From Streptomyces sp. NBC_01465 (lineage in GTDB: Bacteria; Actinomycetota; Actinomycetes; Streptomycetales; Streptomycetaceae): a stretch of DNA of 64,000 nt. The DNA is taken from the NCBI RefSeq assembly GCF_036227325.1, contig NZ_CP109467.1, positions 2,976,001 to 3,040,000 of the forward strand. Reading direction: 5' to 3'. The translations under genes were made by a program, and so were the position numbers. Every line of letters starts with the position of its first letter. Within the stretch, counting starts at the first letter, position 1. Below the pieces are notes generated by a model. That model saw only the letters and a program-made list of their open reading frames with translations, did no database searches and was not told the origin of the DNA. Positions 1-8,050 of the stretch are shown piece after piece.

Positions 1-307
1 GAAAGGCATCGGGATGTCGCGCATCGCCCGGCTCGTACGGGTGGAACTGCCGCTCGCCTGGCCCCCGATCCTCACCGGGATCCGGGTCTCCACCCAGATG
101 CTGATGGGCATCGCCGCCATCGCCGCGTACGCCTCCGGGCCCGGCCTCGGCAACGAGATCTTCCGCGGCATCGCATCCCTGGGCAGCAAGAACGCACTCA
201 ACCAGGTGCTCGCGGGCACGATCGGCATCATCATCCTCGCCCTGATCTTCGACGCCGTGTACGTCCTCGTCGGCCGACTGACCATCCCGAGGGGGATCCG
301 TGTCTGA
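1..307 (+). CDS. OpuC-type osmolyte ABC transporter permease (5' truncated)
   Basis: This is the C-terminal part of an inner-membrane permease that imports glycine betaine, proline or similar quaternary amines; its start lies before the window, and the open frame runs in from base 2. The visible 101 or so residues carry the binding-protein-dependent permease (BPD_transp_1) loop with the pattern RVELPLAWPPILTGIR, which contacts the ATPase, followed by hydrophobic helices. The stop overlaps the GTG start of the ATPase gene by 8 bases, so the two are translationally coupled. A second permease of the same family lies downstream, giving the two-permease arrangement of OpuC/ProU-like systems. Confidence 0.9.
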   Translation, partial: KGIGMSRIARLVRVELPLAWPPILTGIRVSTQMLMGIAAIAAYASGPGLGNEIFRGIASLGSKNALNQVLAGTIGIIILALIFDAVYVLVGRLTIPRGIRV

Positions 308-1580
308 GACATCCACGACATCCATCGAGGCCGTGGAGAAGACCACTTCCTCCTCCACCACCGGCGCGACCATCGAGCTGGAGAACCTCACCAAGCGCTA
401 TCCCGGCACCGCGGACCCGGCCGTGGACAGCGTCAACATGGAGATCAAGGCCGGCGAGCTGGTCATCTTCGTCGGCCCGTCGGGCTGCGGTAAGTCCACC
501 ACGCTGAAGATGATCAACCGGCTGATCGAGCCGACCAGCGGGCGGATCCGCATCGACGGCGAGGACGTCACCGACATGGACCCGGTGAAGCTGCGCCGGA
601 AGATCGGGTACGCCATCCAGTCGTCCGGGCTCTTCCCGCACATGACCGTCGCCCAGAACATCGCCCTCGTACCGAAGATGGTCGGCTGGCCCAAGTCGAA
701 GATCAAGTCGCGGGTCGAGGAGATGCTCGACCTGGTCGGCCTCGACCCGGGCGAGTTCCACAACCGCTACCCGCGCCAGCTCTCCGGCGGACAGCAGCAG
801 CGTGTGGGCGTGGCACGGGCACTGGCCGCCGATCCTCCCGTCCTGCTGATGGACGAGCCGTTCGGCGCCGTCGACCCGATCACCCGCGACCACCTCCAGG
901 ACGAACTCATCCGCCTGCAGCGGGAGTTGCACAAGACTATCGTCTTCGTCACCCACGACTTCGACGAGGCCATCAAACTCGGCGACCGGATCGTGGTGCT
1001 GCGCGAACGCTCGCAGATCGCCCAGTTCGACACCCCCGAGGCCATCCTCACCAACCCCGCCGACGACTTCGTGTCGGGGTTCGTGGGAGCGGGCGCCGCG
1101 CTGAAGCGGCTCAACCTCACCCGCGTACGGGACGTGGCGATCACCGACTATCCGACGGTGACCGTCGACGACCCGCTGCAGGACATCTTCAACAAGCTCC
1201 GCGCCGCCAACACCAACGAGCTGCTGCTGCTCGACAAGCGCGGCCGCCCCTACAAGTGGCTGAGGCGCGGCGACCTGATGCGGGCGCGCGGATCGCTCGC
1301 ACGGGCGGGCACGCTGGTGCACGACACCGTGACGCGCGACGCGACGCTGCGCGACGCACTGGAAGCCGTACTGACCGACAACGCGGGCCGCGTCGCGGTG
1401 ACCGGCAAGCGTGGTGCGTACGAAGGCGTCGTGGACATGGAGACGCTCATGAACTCCGTCCACGAACTCCTGGAAGCCGACCGCCTGGACGCCGTCGAGC
1501 ACCAGCACGAGCTGGAGGAGCAGCGCGCCGACCAGGTCCACCACGCCCAGGAGGGCGACGGAGGGGAGCCGGAGGCGTGA
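300..1580 (+). CDS. OpuCA-type ABC transporter ATP-binding protein with CBS region
   Basis: Cytoplasmic ATPase that powers uptake of a quaternary amine such as glycine betaine or carnitine. Walker A GPSGCGKST is at residues 59-67, the signature LSGGQQQR at about 161-168 and Walker B VLLMDE at about 181-186. Beyond residue 260 there is a CBS-like tail, which in OpuA/OpuCA proteins senses ionic strength or cyclic-di-AMP. At 426 residues it matches the QAT (quaternary amine transporter) family length. The GTG start sits inside the end of the upstream permease, and the stop overlaps the next permease start as GTGA. The substrate is inferred from the family; choline or proline are alternatives. 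Confidence 0.93.
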   Translation: MSETSTTSIEAVEKTTSSSTTGATIELENLTKRYPGTADPAVDSVNMEIKAGELVIFVGPSGCGKSTTLKMINRLIEPTSGRIRIDGEDVTDMDPVKLRRKIGYAIQSSGLFPHMTVAQNIALVPKMVGWPKSKIKSRVEEMLDLVGLDPGEFHNRYPRQLSGGQQQRVGVARALAADPPVLLMDEPFGAVDPITRDHLQDELIRLQRELHKTIVFVTHDFDEAIKLGDRIVVLRERSQIAQFDTPEAILTNPADDFVSGFVGAGAALKRLNLTRVRDVAITDYPTVTVDDPLQDIFNKLRAANTNELLLLDKRGRPYKWLRRGDLMRARGSLARAGTLVHDTVTRDATLRDALEAVLTDNAGRVAVTGKRGAYEGVVDMETLMNSVHELLEADRLDAVEHQHELEEQRADQVHHAQEGDGGEPEA

Positions 1581-2437
1581 GTACCCGAGAGCAACGGCCC
1601 GAGGGCGAGCACGAGGTCAAGGGCCTCGCCTTCCGGGACGAGGGCGTGGGCGTCGGCGAGCAGGAGACGCCGCCCGTCGCGGAGCCGGCGAAGAAGGTGC
1701 GGCGGATCAGCACACTGAAGCTGGTCCTGCTGCCCTCGGTGCTCGTCGTGATCCTGCTGGCCACCTGGCTCTGGTTCCAGCGGGCCGACCTCGACACCAT
1801 CTCCGAGACGGCGCTGTCCAACGGCCAGGTGTGGAAGTGCTTCAGACAGCACGTCCAACTCACCGTGATCTCCACGTTCTTCGTGCTGATCATCGCGATC
1901 CCGCTGGGCATCCTGCTGACCCGCAAGGCGTTCCGCAAAGCCGCCCCCATCGCGATGACCCTCGCCAACATGGGCCAGGCGACCCCGGCGATCGGGCTCC
2001 TCGCACTGCTGGTGATCTGGATGGGCATCGGCGAGAAGCCCGCCCTGATCGGCATCATCATCTACGCCGTGCTCCCCGTCCTCTCCAACACCATCGCGGG
2101 CCTGAAGGCGAACGACCCGAACCTGATGGAGGCCGCCCGCGGCATCGGAATGTCGCCGATGGGCGTGCTGACGAAGGTCGAACTCCCCCTGGCCGTACCG
2201 CTGATCCTCGCCGGCGTCCGCACCGCGCTCGTCCTGAACGTCGGCACCGCGACCCTCGCCACCTTCGGCGGCGGCGGCGGGCTCGGCGTACTGATCACCA
2301 CCGGAATCACCAACCAGCGCATGCCGGTGCTGCTGCTCGGCTCGATCCTGACCGTGGCCCTGGCCCTGCTCGTGGACTGGCTGGCGTCGCTGGCCGAGAT
2401 CCTGCTCTCCCCGCGCGGACTGGAGGCTCGCTCATGA
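1577..2437 (+). CDS. OpuC-type osmolyte ABC transporter permease (second)
   Basis: Integral membrane permease of 286 residues, partner of the preceding ATPase. I chose the GTG at 1577 because it overlaps the ATPase stop by four bases (GTGA). The first 48 residues are charged and cytoplasmic; then come about six hydrophobic segments. The conserved EAA loop is visible around the pattern EAARGIGMSPMGVLTKVELP, which docks on the ATPase. It resembles the truncated first permease in its ELPLA loop, consistent with a heterodimeric channel. Its stop overlaps the binding-protein start (ATGA), so the whole cluster is one coupled operon. Confidence 0.92.
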   Translation: MSTREQRPEGEHEVKGLAFRDEGVGVGEQETPPVAEPAKKVRRISTLKLVLLPSVLVVILLATWLWFQRADLDTISETALSNGQVWKCFRQHVQLTVISTFFVLIIAIPLGILLTRKAFRKAAPIAMTLANMGQATPAIGLLALLVIWMGIGEKPALIGIIIYAVLPVLSNTIAGLKANDPNLMEAARGIGMSPMGVLTKVELPLAVPLILAGVRTALVLNVGTATLATFGGGGGLGVLITTGITNQRMPVLLLGSILTVALALLVDWLASLAEILLSPRGLEARS

Positions 2438-3417
2438 GGAGCTTTCCCCGTACGAAGAAGACCGCCTGCCTCCTCGCCGCGGCCGGAGTCCTGCTCGCCG
2501 GATGCGGGCTGACCAGCGGATCCCCGATGGTCGACGACGTGGTGCCGGGCTCGGTCGGCAAGGGTCTGCCGTTGAAGGGCGCCGACATCACGGTGGCGTC
2601 CAAGGAGTTCACCGAGCAGCTGATCCTCGGCGCGATGATGGGCATCGCATTCAAGGCGGCCGGCGCGGACGTCCTCGACCGGACCGGCATCCAGGGCTCC
2701 ATCGGCGCACGGGCGGCGATCGAGAACGGCGACGCGGACGCCATGTACGAGTACACGGGCAGCGCCTGGATCACGTACCTCGGCAACTCCACGCCCATCG
2801 CCGACCCGCAGAAGCAGTGGCAGGCGGTGCACGACGCCGACCTGAAGAACGGCATCACCTGGCTCCCGATGTCCCAGCTCAACAACACCTACGCGCTGGC
2901 GACGAACGCCGCCAACGAGAAGAAGTACGGGACGAAGACCCTCTCCGACGTGGCCGCGCTCGCCAAGTCGAACCCCTCGGCGGTGACGCTGTGCGTGGAG
3001 AGCGAGTTCGCGAACAGGGCGGACGGGCTGCCGGGCATGGAGAAGGCGTACGGGATGAACATCCCCGCCGGGAACATCACGCAGATGGACACCGGCATCG
3101 TCTACACCCAGGTCCAGAAGGGCGCCTGCACCTTCGGCGAGGTGTACACCACCGACGGCCGGATCCAGGCCATGAACCTGACGGTGATGGAGGACGACAG
3201 GAACTTCTTCCCCAACTACAACGCGGCGCCCGAGATCAACAGCAAGGCGCTGGCGAAGTACCCGCAGATGGCCGACGTCATCGAGCCGATCACCAAGAAG
3301 CTCAACAACTCGGTGGCGCAGGAGCTCAACGCCAAGGTCGACGTCGACGGGCAGGACCCGCACGACGTGGCGCTGGACTGGCTGGTGCAGGAGGGCTTCG
3401 TCAAGAAGGGCAGTTGA
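2434..3417 (+). CDS. Osmolyte ABC transporter substrate-binding lipoprotein (OpuAC/OpuCC family)
   Basis: Extracellular solute-binding lipoprotein of 327 residues. A signal peptide ends in the lipobox LLAGC with the lipidated cysteine near residue 25. The mature part opens with DITVASKEFTEQLILG, the hallmark of the OpuAC/glycine betaine-binding fold, and DTGIVYTQV and NYNAAPEIN segments fit the second lobe. It delivers a quaternary amine to the two permeases encoded upstream. The ATG at 2434 overlaps the permease stop. It is the last gene of the operon and faces the protease gene at 3441 convergently; the 23-base gap shows no strong terminator. Confidence 0.93.
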   Translation: MRSFPRTKKTACLLAAAGVLLAGCGLTSGSPMVDDVVPGSVGKGLPLKGADITVASKEFTEQLILGAMMGIAFKAAGADVLDRTGIQGSIGARAAIENGDADAMYEYTGSAWITYLGNSTPIADPQKQWQAVHDADLKNGITWLPMSQLNNTYALATNAANEKKYGTKTLSDVAALAKSNPSAVTLCVESEFANRADGLPGMEKAYGMNIPAGNITQMDTGIVYTQVQKGACTFGEVYTTDGRIQAMNLTVMEDDRNFFPNYNAAPEINSKALAKYPQMADVIEPITKKLNNSVAQELNAKVDVDGQDPHDVALDWLVQEGFVKKGS

Positions 3418-3440
3418 GGGCGGCAGCGGTTCTCAGGTTC

Positions 3441-4238
3441 TCAGCAGCTGGGGATCTTCCCGCTGCCCTTCTCCAGCGCCGTCAGCGACGCCACCGCGTC
3501 CTTGAGGGTGCCCACCGGGATCAGCCGCATTCCGGCGGGGAGTTCGGACTTGGCGTCCGAGCACTCGGCCTTCGGTACGAGAAAGACGTGCGCGCCGTCG
3601 CGGGCCGCGGCCTGCGTCTTCAGGGCCACCCCGCCCACCGCGCCGACCTCGCCGGACTCGGAGATCGTGCCCGTACCGGCGATGGTCTTCCCGCCGGTGA
3701 GGTCGCCGCCCGCGCCGTCGCCGTCGAGCTTGTCGATGATGCCGAGCGTGAAGAGCAGACCGGCGCTGGGGCCGCCGACGTCCGCCAGGTTCAGGGTGAC
3801 CTTGACCTTGCTCGCACTGTCGCCGACGTAGGAGAGGGCGGCCGCCGTGGCGGCGTCCTGGGACTCCTTCATCTCGGCGAGATTGTGCTGGTTGGCTTCC
3901 TCGGTGCTGTCGCCCGCCGGGTAGACGGAGTCGCGCGGCATCACGGCCCGGTCCGTACGGAACCAGCTGTCGACGACGTCGGAGAGACGGACGTCGGCGT
4001 CCGGGCCCGTCGCCAGGATGGTGACCATCCGCAGCTCACCGGTGGTGGTGCGGGTGGGCGCGCCGCTGATGGTGATCACCGGTTTGCCCTTGTCGTCGCC
4101 GAGCACGTCGGTGGTCTGGCCGGGCTGCGCGACGGAGAACGGCAGGGGCGCGAAGGCGACCGTGCCGAAGAGCGCGAGGACGGGCAGGGCGCAGAGGGCG
4201 AGGGCGCGGGGGCGTGAGCGCGTGAGGCGGGTGAGCAC
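3441..4238 (-). CDS. Exported Lon-fold (S16) serine protease, PDZ-less
   Basis: A 265-residue membrane-anchored or secreted peptidase. An N-terminal hydrophobic segment (residues 13-32) precedes a short linker, and the C-terminal half is a Lon protease S16 domain: the catalytic serine lies in GGPSAGL (Ser158) and the lysine in GGVALKTQAA (Lys207). The related YlbL family normally has TM-PDZ-Lon; here I see no clear PDZ domain between the anchor and the S16 domain. Substrates are unknown. It stands alone, convergent with the osmolyte transporter and tail-to-head with the IclR gene upstream. Confidence 0.85.
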   Translation of the reverse strand: MLTRLTRSRPRALALCALPVLALFGTVAFAPLPFSVAQPGQTTDVLGDDKGKPVITISGAPTRTTTGELRMVTILATGPDADVRLSDVVDSWFRTDRAVMPRDSVYPAGDSTEEANQHNLAEMKESQDAATAAALSYVGDSASKVKVTLNLADVGGPSAGLLFTLGIIDKLDGDGAGGDLTGGKTIAGTGTISESGEVGAVGGVALKTQAAARDGAHVFLVPKAECSDAKSELPAGMRLIPVGTLKDAVASLTALEKGSGKIPSC

Positions 4239-4271
4239 GGGGCCAATCTATCGGGCGACCCCGTTCCCCCC

Positions 4272-4925
4272 TTATCGCAGTGCGTCCGCGACCTCCCGGG
4301 CCGCCTCCACCACCCGCGGCCCGACCCGCTCCGGCACCGCCTCGGCGAGCATCACCACGCCGACGCTGCCCTCCAGGCCCGACACCCCGACCAGCGGCGC
4401 GGCGGCCCCTGAGGCGCCGGCCTCCAGTTCGCCGTGGGTGAGGGTGTAGCCGGGGCCCTCCGCCGGGCCCCCGGCCCGGGCGGTCAGGATCGCCCGGCCT
4501 GCGGCTCCGCGGTCCAGCGGGTGGCGGAAGCCGGCCCGGTAGGCGACGTGGTAGTCGGTCCAGGTGGGCTCGACGACCGCGACGGCGAGTGCGTCCGTGC
4601 CGTCGACGAGGGTGAGGTGGGCGGTGGCGCCTATGTCCTCGGCGAGGGAACGCAGCGCGGGCAGCGCGGCCTCCCGTACGAGAGGGTGCACCTGGCGGCC
4701 CAGCCGCAGCACGCCCAGACCCACGCGGGCGCGGCCGCCCAGGTCGCGGCGGACGAGCGCGTGCTGTTCGAGGGTGGCGAGCAGACGGTAGACCACGGTG
4801 CGGTTGACGCCGAGTTTGTTGGACAACTCGGTGACGGTCAGGCCGTGGTCGGTGTCGGCGAGCAGTTTGAGGACACGAAGTCCTCGGTCGAGCGTCTGGG
4901 AGGTCTCCGCGGTCACGACGCCCAC
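4272..4925 (-). CDS. IclR-family transcriptional regulator
   Basis: DNA-binding regulator of 217 residues. Residues about 14-65 form the winged HTH (LTVTELSNKLGVNRTVVYRLL) typical of IclR proteins, and the remainder is a shortened IclR ligand-binding GAF-like domain (HLTLVDGTDALAVAVVEPTW, then HPLDRGAAGRAIL). The protein is somewhat shorter than the usual 240-280. Effector and targets cannot be read from the sequence, and it has no divergently transcribed metabolic partner: the next gene upstream is a helicase on the same strand. Confidence 0.9.
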   Translation of the reverse strand: MGVVTAETSQTLDRGLRVLKLLADTDHGLTVTELSNKLGVNRTVVYRLLATLEQHALVRRDLGGRARVGLGVLRLGRQVHPLVREAALPALRSLAEDIGATAHLTLVDGTDALAVAVVEPTWTDYHVAYRAGFRHPLDRGAAGRAILTARAGGPAEGPGYTLTHGELEAGASGAAAPLVGVSGLEGSVGVVMLAEAVPERVGPRVVEAAREVADALR

Positions 4926-5127
4926 TCCTTAGTGGTGAGTCGCGGCGGCACTTCCACGGAACTCGCTCCACCGGTCCCATCGGCGTCGCGCGCAGAGGCC
5001 ACCGGCAGGCCATGGCACCGGCTGCGCTCCGAGGCGGCGCTGCCACGGGGCGTGTGCGTTGCGGGGACATTAGCGAGCTGGTCCGCTCAGCGGAAGACTC
5101 CGTCCAGAATCCGGGCAGTAATGGAAG

Positions 5128-5158
5128 AACGGCATCCGGATTGTCCCGGGATGCCGTT
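5128..5158. terminator. Hairpin between helicase and IclR genes
   Basis: A perfect 10-bp stem, AACGGCATCC/GGATGCCGTT, with an 11-base loop. On the + strand it is followed by CCTTTTT. It lies just after the helicase stop (minus strand), so it probably ends helicase transcription and may work in both directions, although the better T-run is on the + side. Confidence 0.6.
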
Positions 5159-5183
5159 CCTTTTTGACCGTACGAGCGTCCGG

Positions 5184-6965
5184 TCACCGCATACGCGTGG
5201 CCCACTCCTGGACCTTCGCGATCCGCGTCTGGATCTGGTGCGCGGTCGCCTCCGCGCTCGGCGGACCGCCACAGGTGCGGCGGAGTTCGGTGTGGATGAC
5301 GCCGTGCGGTTTGCCGCTCTGGTGGGTGTAGGCCGAGACCAACGTGTTGAGCTGCTTGCGCAGTTCGAGGAGCTTCTTGTGCGTGACGACCGGGCGGTCC
5401 TCGGCCGGCTTCTCCAGGAGGTCGGCCTCCGAGGCCGGCTTCTGTCGGCTGTGCGCGATCTGGCGCGTCTGCCGCTTCTGGAGCAGGAGTTGGACCTGGT
5501 CGGGCTCCAGGAGCCCGGGGATGCCGAGGTAGTCCTGCTCCTCCTCGCTGCCCGGGTGGGCCTGCATGCCGAACTCGGCGCCGTCGTACAGCACCCGGTC
5601 GAAGACCGCGTCCGACTCCAGTGCCTCGAAGGGGAGTTGGTCCTCGGTCTCCTCGTCCTCGAGCTTCTCGGCGTCGGCGAGTAGCTTGTCCTCCTCGGAG
5701 AACGGGTTCTCCTCGTCGTTGCCCTTCTTGCCCTTGTCGAGCACGTGGTCGCGCTCGACCTCCATCTCGTTGGCGAAGTCGAGGAGCATCGGAATGGTGG
5801 GGACGAAGACGGAGGCGGTCTCGCCGCGGCGGCGCGACCGTACGAAACGGCCGACGGCCTGGGCGAAGAAGAGCGGGGTGGAAATGGTCGTCGCGTACAC
5901 GCCGACCGCGAGCCGGGGGACGTCGACGCCCTCGGACACCATGCGGACGGCGACCATCCAGCGCGACTCGTCGGCCGCGAACTGGTCGATCTTCTTGGAC
6001 GCGGCCTTCTCGTCGGAGAGGACGACGGTGGCCTTCTCGCCGGTGACCCTCTTGAGGATCTTCGCGTACTCGCGGGCCGACTCCTGGTCGGTGGCGATCA
6101 CGAGCCCGCCGGCGTCCGGAATGCCCTTGCGGACCTCGGTGAGACGGGTGTCGGCGGCCTTCAGGACGTTCGGGATCCAGTCGCCGGTGGGCGCGAGCGC
6201 GGTACGCCAGGCCTGCCCGATGGCGTCCTTGGTCATCGGCTCGCCGAGACGGGCGGCGATCTCGTCGCCGGCCTTCGTGCGCCAGCGCATGTTGCCGCTG
6301 TAGGAGAGGAAGATGACGGGCCGCACGACACCGTCGGCGAGGGCGTTGCCGTAGCCGTAGGTGTAGTCGGCGGAGGAGCGCCTGATCCCGTCGTTGCCTT
6401 CCTCGTACGCGACGAAGGGGATCGGGTTGGTGTCGGAGCGGAAAGGCGTCCCGGTCAGCGCGAGCCGGCGGGTGGCCGGGTCGAACGCCTCCTGACAGGC
6501 CTCGCCCCAGGACTTCGAGTCACCGGCGTGGTGGATCTCGTCGAGGATCACAAGGGTCTTGCGCTGCTCGCAGCGGTTGCGGTGCAGCATGGGGCGCACG
6601 CCGACGCCCGCGTACGTCACGGCGACGCCGTGGTACTCCTTGCTCAGCGGGCCCGCGGAGTAGTCCGGATCGAGCTTGATCCCTATGCGGGCGGCCGCCT
6701 CGGCCCACTGCTTCTTCAGATGCTCGGTCGGCGCGACCACGGTCACCTGCTGCACGACATGGTGGTGCAGCAGCCACGACGCGAGGGTCAGCGCGAAGGT
6801 GGTCTTCCCGGCGCCGGGCGTCGCCACGGCGAGGAAGTCCTTGGGCTGCTCCTGGAGGTACCGCTCCAGGGCACCCTCCTGCCAGGCACGCAGCTTGCTG
6901 GCGGTGCCCCAGGGGGCGCGGCCGGGGAAGGCGGGTGAGAGGTGGTGGGAGGCGGTAGTAGTCAC
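5184..6965 (-). CDS. DEIH-box superfamily 2 helicase
   Basis: An ATP-dependent nucleic-acid helicase or translocase, about 593 residues. Walker A ATPGAGKT is at residues 48-55, the Walker B box is DEIH (about 142-145), then LTGTPFR (motif III) and QAVGRFVRSRR (motif VI). An acidic, Lys/Glu-rich stretch follows the helicase core, and the C-terminus is charged and helical. The fold resembles XPB/RecQ-like type III restriction helicases, but no nuclease domain is visible. I start at GTG 6965 (VTTTASHH), preceded by GGAG, rather than at the longer in-frame extension to 7043. The exact role, in repair or RNA, is not determinable. Confidence 0.87.
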   Translation of the reverse strand: MTTTASHHLSPAFPGRAPWGTASKLRAWQEGALERYLQEQPKDFLAVATPGAGKTTFALTLASWLLHHHVVQQVTVVAPTEHLKKQWAEAAARIGIKLDPDYSAGPLSKEYHGVAVTYAGVGVRPMLHRNRCEQRKTLVILDEIHHAGDSKSWGEACQEAFDPATRRLALTGTPFRSDTNPIPFVAYEEGNDGIRRSSADYTYGYGNALADGVVRPVIFLSYSGNMRWRTKAGDEIAARLGEPMTKDAIGQAWRTALAPTGDWIPNVLKAADTRLTEVRKGIPDAGGLVIATDQESAREYAKILKRVTGEKATVVLSDEKAASKKIDQFAADESRWMVAVRMVSEGVDVPRLAVGVYATTISTPLFFAQAVGRFVRSRRRGETASVFVPTIPMLLDFANEMEVERDHVLDKGKKGNDEENPFSEEDKLLADAEKLEDEETEDQLPFEALESDAVFDRVLYDGAEFGMQAHPGSEEEQDYLGIPGLLEPDQVQLLLQKRQTRQIAHSRQKPASEADLLEKPAEDRPVVTHKKLLELRKQLNTLVSAYTHQSGKPHGVIHTELRRTCGGPPSAEATAHQIQTRIAKVQEWATRMR

Positions 6966-7000
6966 GGTCTCCGATTCGGGCTCTCGGGGGCACGGGGGCG

Positions 7001-7026
7001 TCCGTACGTTCCGTCCGTACGTTCCG
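7001..7026. repeat. 13-bp tandem repeat in helicase promoter region
   Basis: The unit TCCGTACGTTCCG occurs twice head-to-tail, 36 to 62 bases upstream of the helicase start. Each copy contains the palindrome CGTACG. It could be a pair of regulator half-sites or simple slippage. Confidence 0.55.
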
Positions 7027-7035
7027 TAGGACAAC

Positions 7036-7058
7036 CGGGCCACCTTACCGGTGGCCCG
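7036..7058 (-). terminator. Hairpin after the Doc toxin gene
   Basis: A perfect 9-bp stem CGGGCCACC/GGTGGCCCG with a 5-base loop, placed 58 bases beyond the toxin stop. It probably ends the toxin-antitoxin transcript before the helicase promoter, although there is only a weak T-tract (GTTGTCC). Confidence 0.5.
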
Positions 7059-7115
7059 ACCGGACCCGCCGCCGACGACGCCGGGGACGGGTCCGGTGCG
7101 ACTCAGGTCACAGCG

Positions 7116-7490
7116 TCACAGCGCGCGGAGGCGCTGCGCGAGGGCGGGGAGGTCGCTTGCCGTACCGGCCGCGATGTCGATGACGAGGTCGTACGCCACG
7201 TCCTGGTCGGCGCCGGCGAGATCGACGCCGTTGAGCGCGAGGAACGTCGCCGCTGCCAGCCAGGCGGTGCGCTTGTTGCCGTCCACGAAGGGGTGGTTGG
7301 TGGCGATGGCGTGGAGGAGGGCGGCGGCCTGCTCGTACGTGTCGCTGTACGCCTCGGTGCCGAACATCCGGGCGCGCGGCCGGTGCACGGCGGACTCCAG
7401 GAGCCCGGGGGCCCGGAGCTCGGGCGGCTGCCCGCCGAAGGCGGCGCTGGCGAGGCCGGTGACCTCGGCGACGGTGAGATGACGGGTCAT
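7116..7490 (-). CDS. Fic/Doc-family toxin
   Basis: A 124-residue protein of the Doc branch of the Fic fold. The active-site motif HPFVDGNKR (residues 67-75) is intact, predicting nucleotidyl or phosphate transfer; P1 Doc phosphorylates EF-Tu. The ATG overlaps the stop of the upstream RHH gene by four bases (ATGA), the classic antitoxin-first operon. The length equals that of P1 Doc (about 126). Target and activity are inferred from the family. Confidence 0.9.
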   Translation of the reverse strand: MTRHLTVAEVTGLASAAFGGQPPELRAPGLLESAVHRPRARMFGTEAYSDTYEQAAALLHAIATNHPFVDGNKRTAWLAAATFLALNGVDLAGADQDVAYDLVIDIAAGTASDLPALAQRLRAL

Positions 7491-7711
7491 TCGCCCAGCC
7501 TCCGCAACAGATCGGCGTGCGCCCCGGCCAGCCGCTCGGCGGCCGCCTGCACGCGTTCGCCCTCGGCGCGGAGGTGGAAGCGGACGGCGTCCTGGACGAG
7601 GTCGTCGGCGGTACGGCCCTGGGCGTCGGCCAGGTCGGCGAGGGCGACGGACTCGGCGTCGGTGAGATTGAGGTTGAGGTTGAAGTTGAGGTTGATCGTC
7701 TGGTGGTGCAC
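7487..7711 (-). CDS. Ribbon-helix-helix antitoxin partner of Doc
   Basis: A small protein (about 74 residues from GTG 7711). It starts with an alternating stretch rich in Asn-Leu (INLNFNLNLNLT), a likely beta-strand, followed by ESVALADLADAQGRTADDLVQDAVRFHL, which fits the two helices of a ribbon-helix-helix DNA-binding domain; the C-terminal helix would bind and block the toxin. No Shine-Dalgarno is visible before the GTG (upstream is C-rich, GCTCCTCCC), so the start is uncertain; the reading frame runs on to 7792 with a polyproline stretch. It is coupled to the toxin and probably represses its own promoter. Confidence 0.75.
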   Translation of the reverse strand: MHHQTINLNFNLNLNLTDAESVALADLADAQGRTADDLVQDAVRFHLRAEGERVQAAAERLAGAHADLLRRLGE

Positions 7712-8050
7712 GGGAGGAGCGTACGGGGGTGGGGGTGGGGGTGGGGGCGCATGGGGGATTGCGGGGGCCCGCCCCGGCCACCCTGCACGCACGGCCGGCC
7801 TGCGGCGGTCGACGGCGAGGGGCGCCTACGAGCAGGAGGCCGCAGGGTCGCAGCCTCCTTGCACGCACCCGGCCCGCACCACCAACCCGCGGCCGCCAAC
7901 GGCGAGAGCCACCCACGACCAGGAGGCCGCCCCATCGCAGCCACCTTGCACGGGTGGGCGTGGTGGGAGGCAGCGGCGCGGAGCGCCGGGGTGGTGGCCG
8001 CGGAGCGGCCGGGGTGGTGGCCGCGGAGCGGCCGGGTGCAGCGGCGTTGG
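7712..8050. repeat. Gene-free, low-complexity repeat region
   Basis: I find no credible gene here. From about 7778 to 7950 there are two imperfect copies of a unit of about 87 bases (shared CGGCGAG at 7813 and 7900, AGGAGGCCGC at 7834 and 7921, TGCACG at 7784, 7860 and 7947; one copy carries an 11-base indel). Around 7990-8035 a shorter unit, GGGGTGGTGGCCGCGGAGCG, is duplicated in tandem. At 7729-7750 there is a G-run (GGGGGTGGGGGTGGGGG) upstream of the antitoxin. Confidence 0.7.

Noticed and set aside
231..1544. Long minus-strand open frame of 437 codons over the ATPase gene
   Set aside because: It is the antisense shadow of a clear ABC ATPase; high GC keeps most frames open and it has no family features.
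7712..8050. CRISPR array
   Set aside because: The repeats are imperfect, about 87 bases long and only two copies, with no unique spacers and no cas genes.
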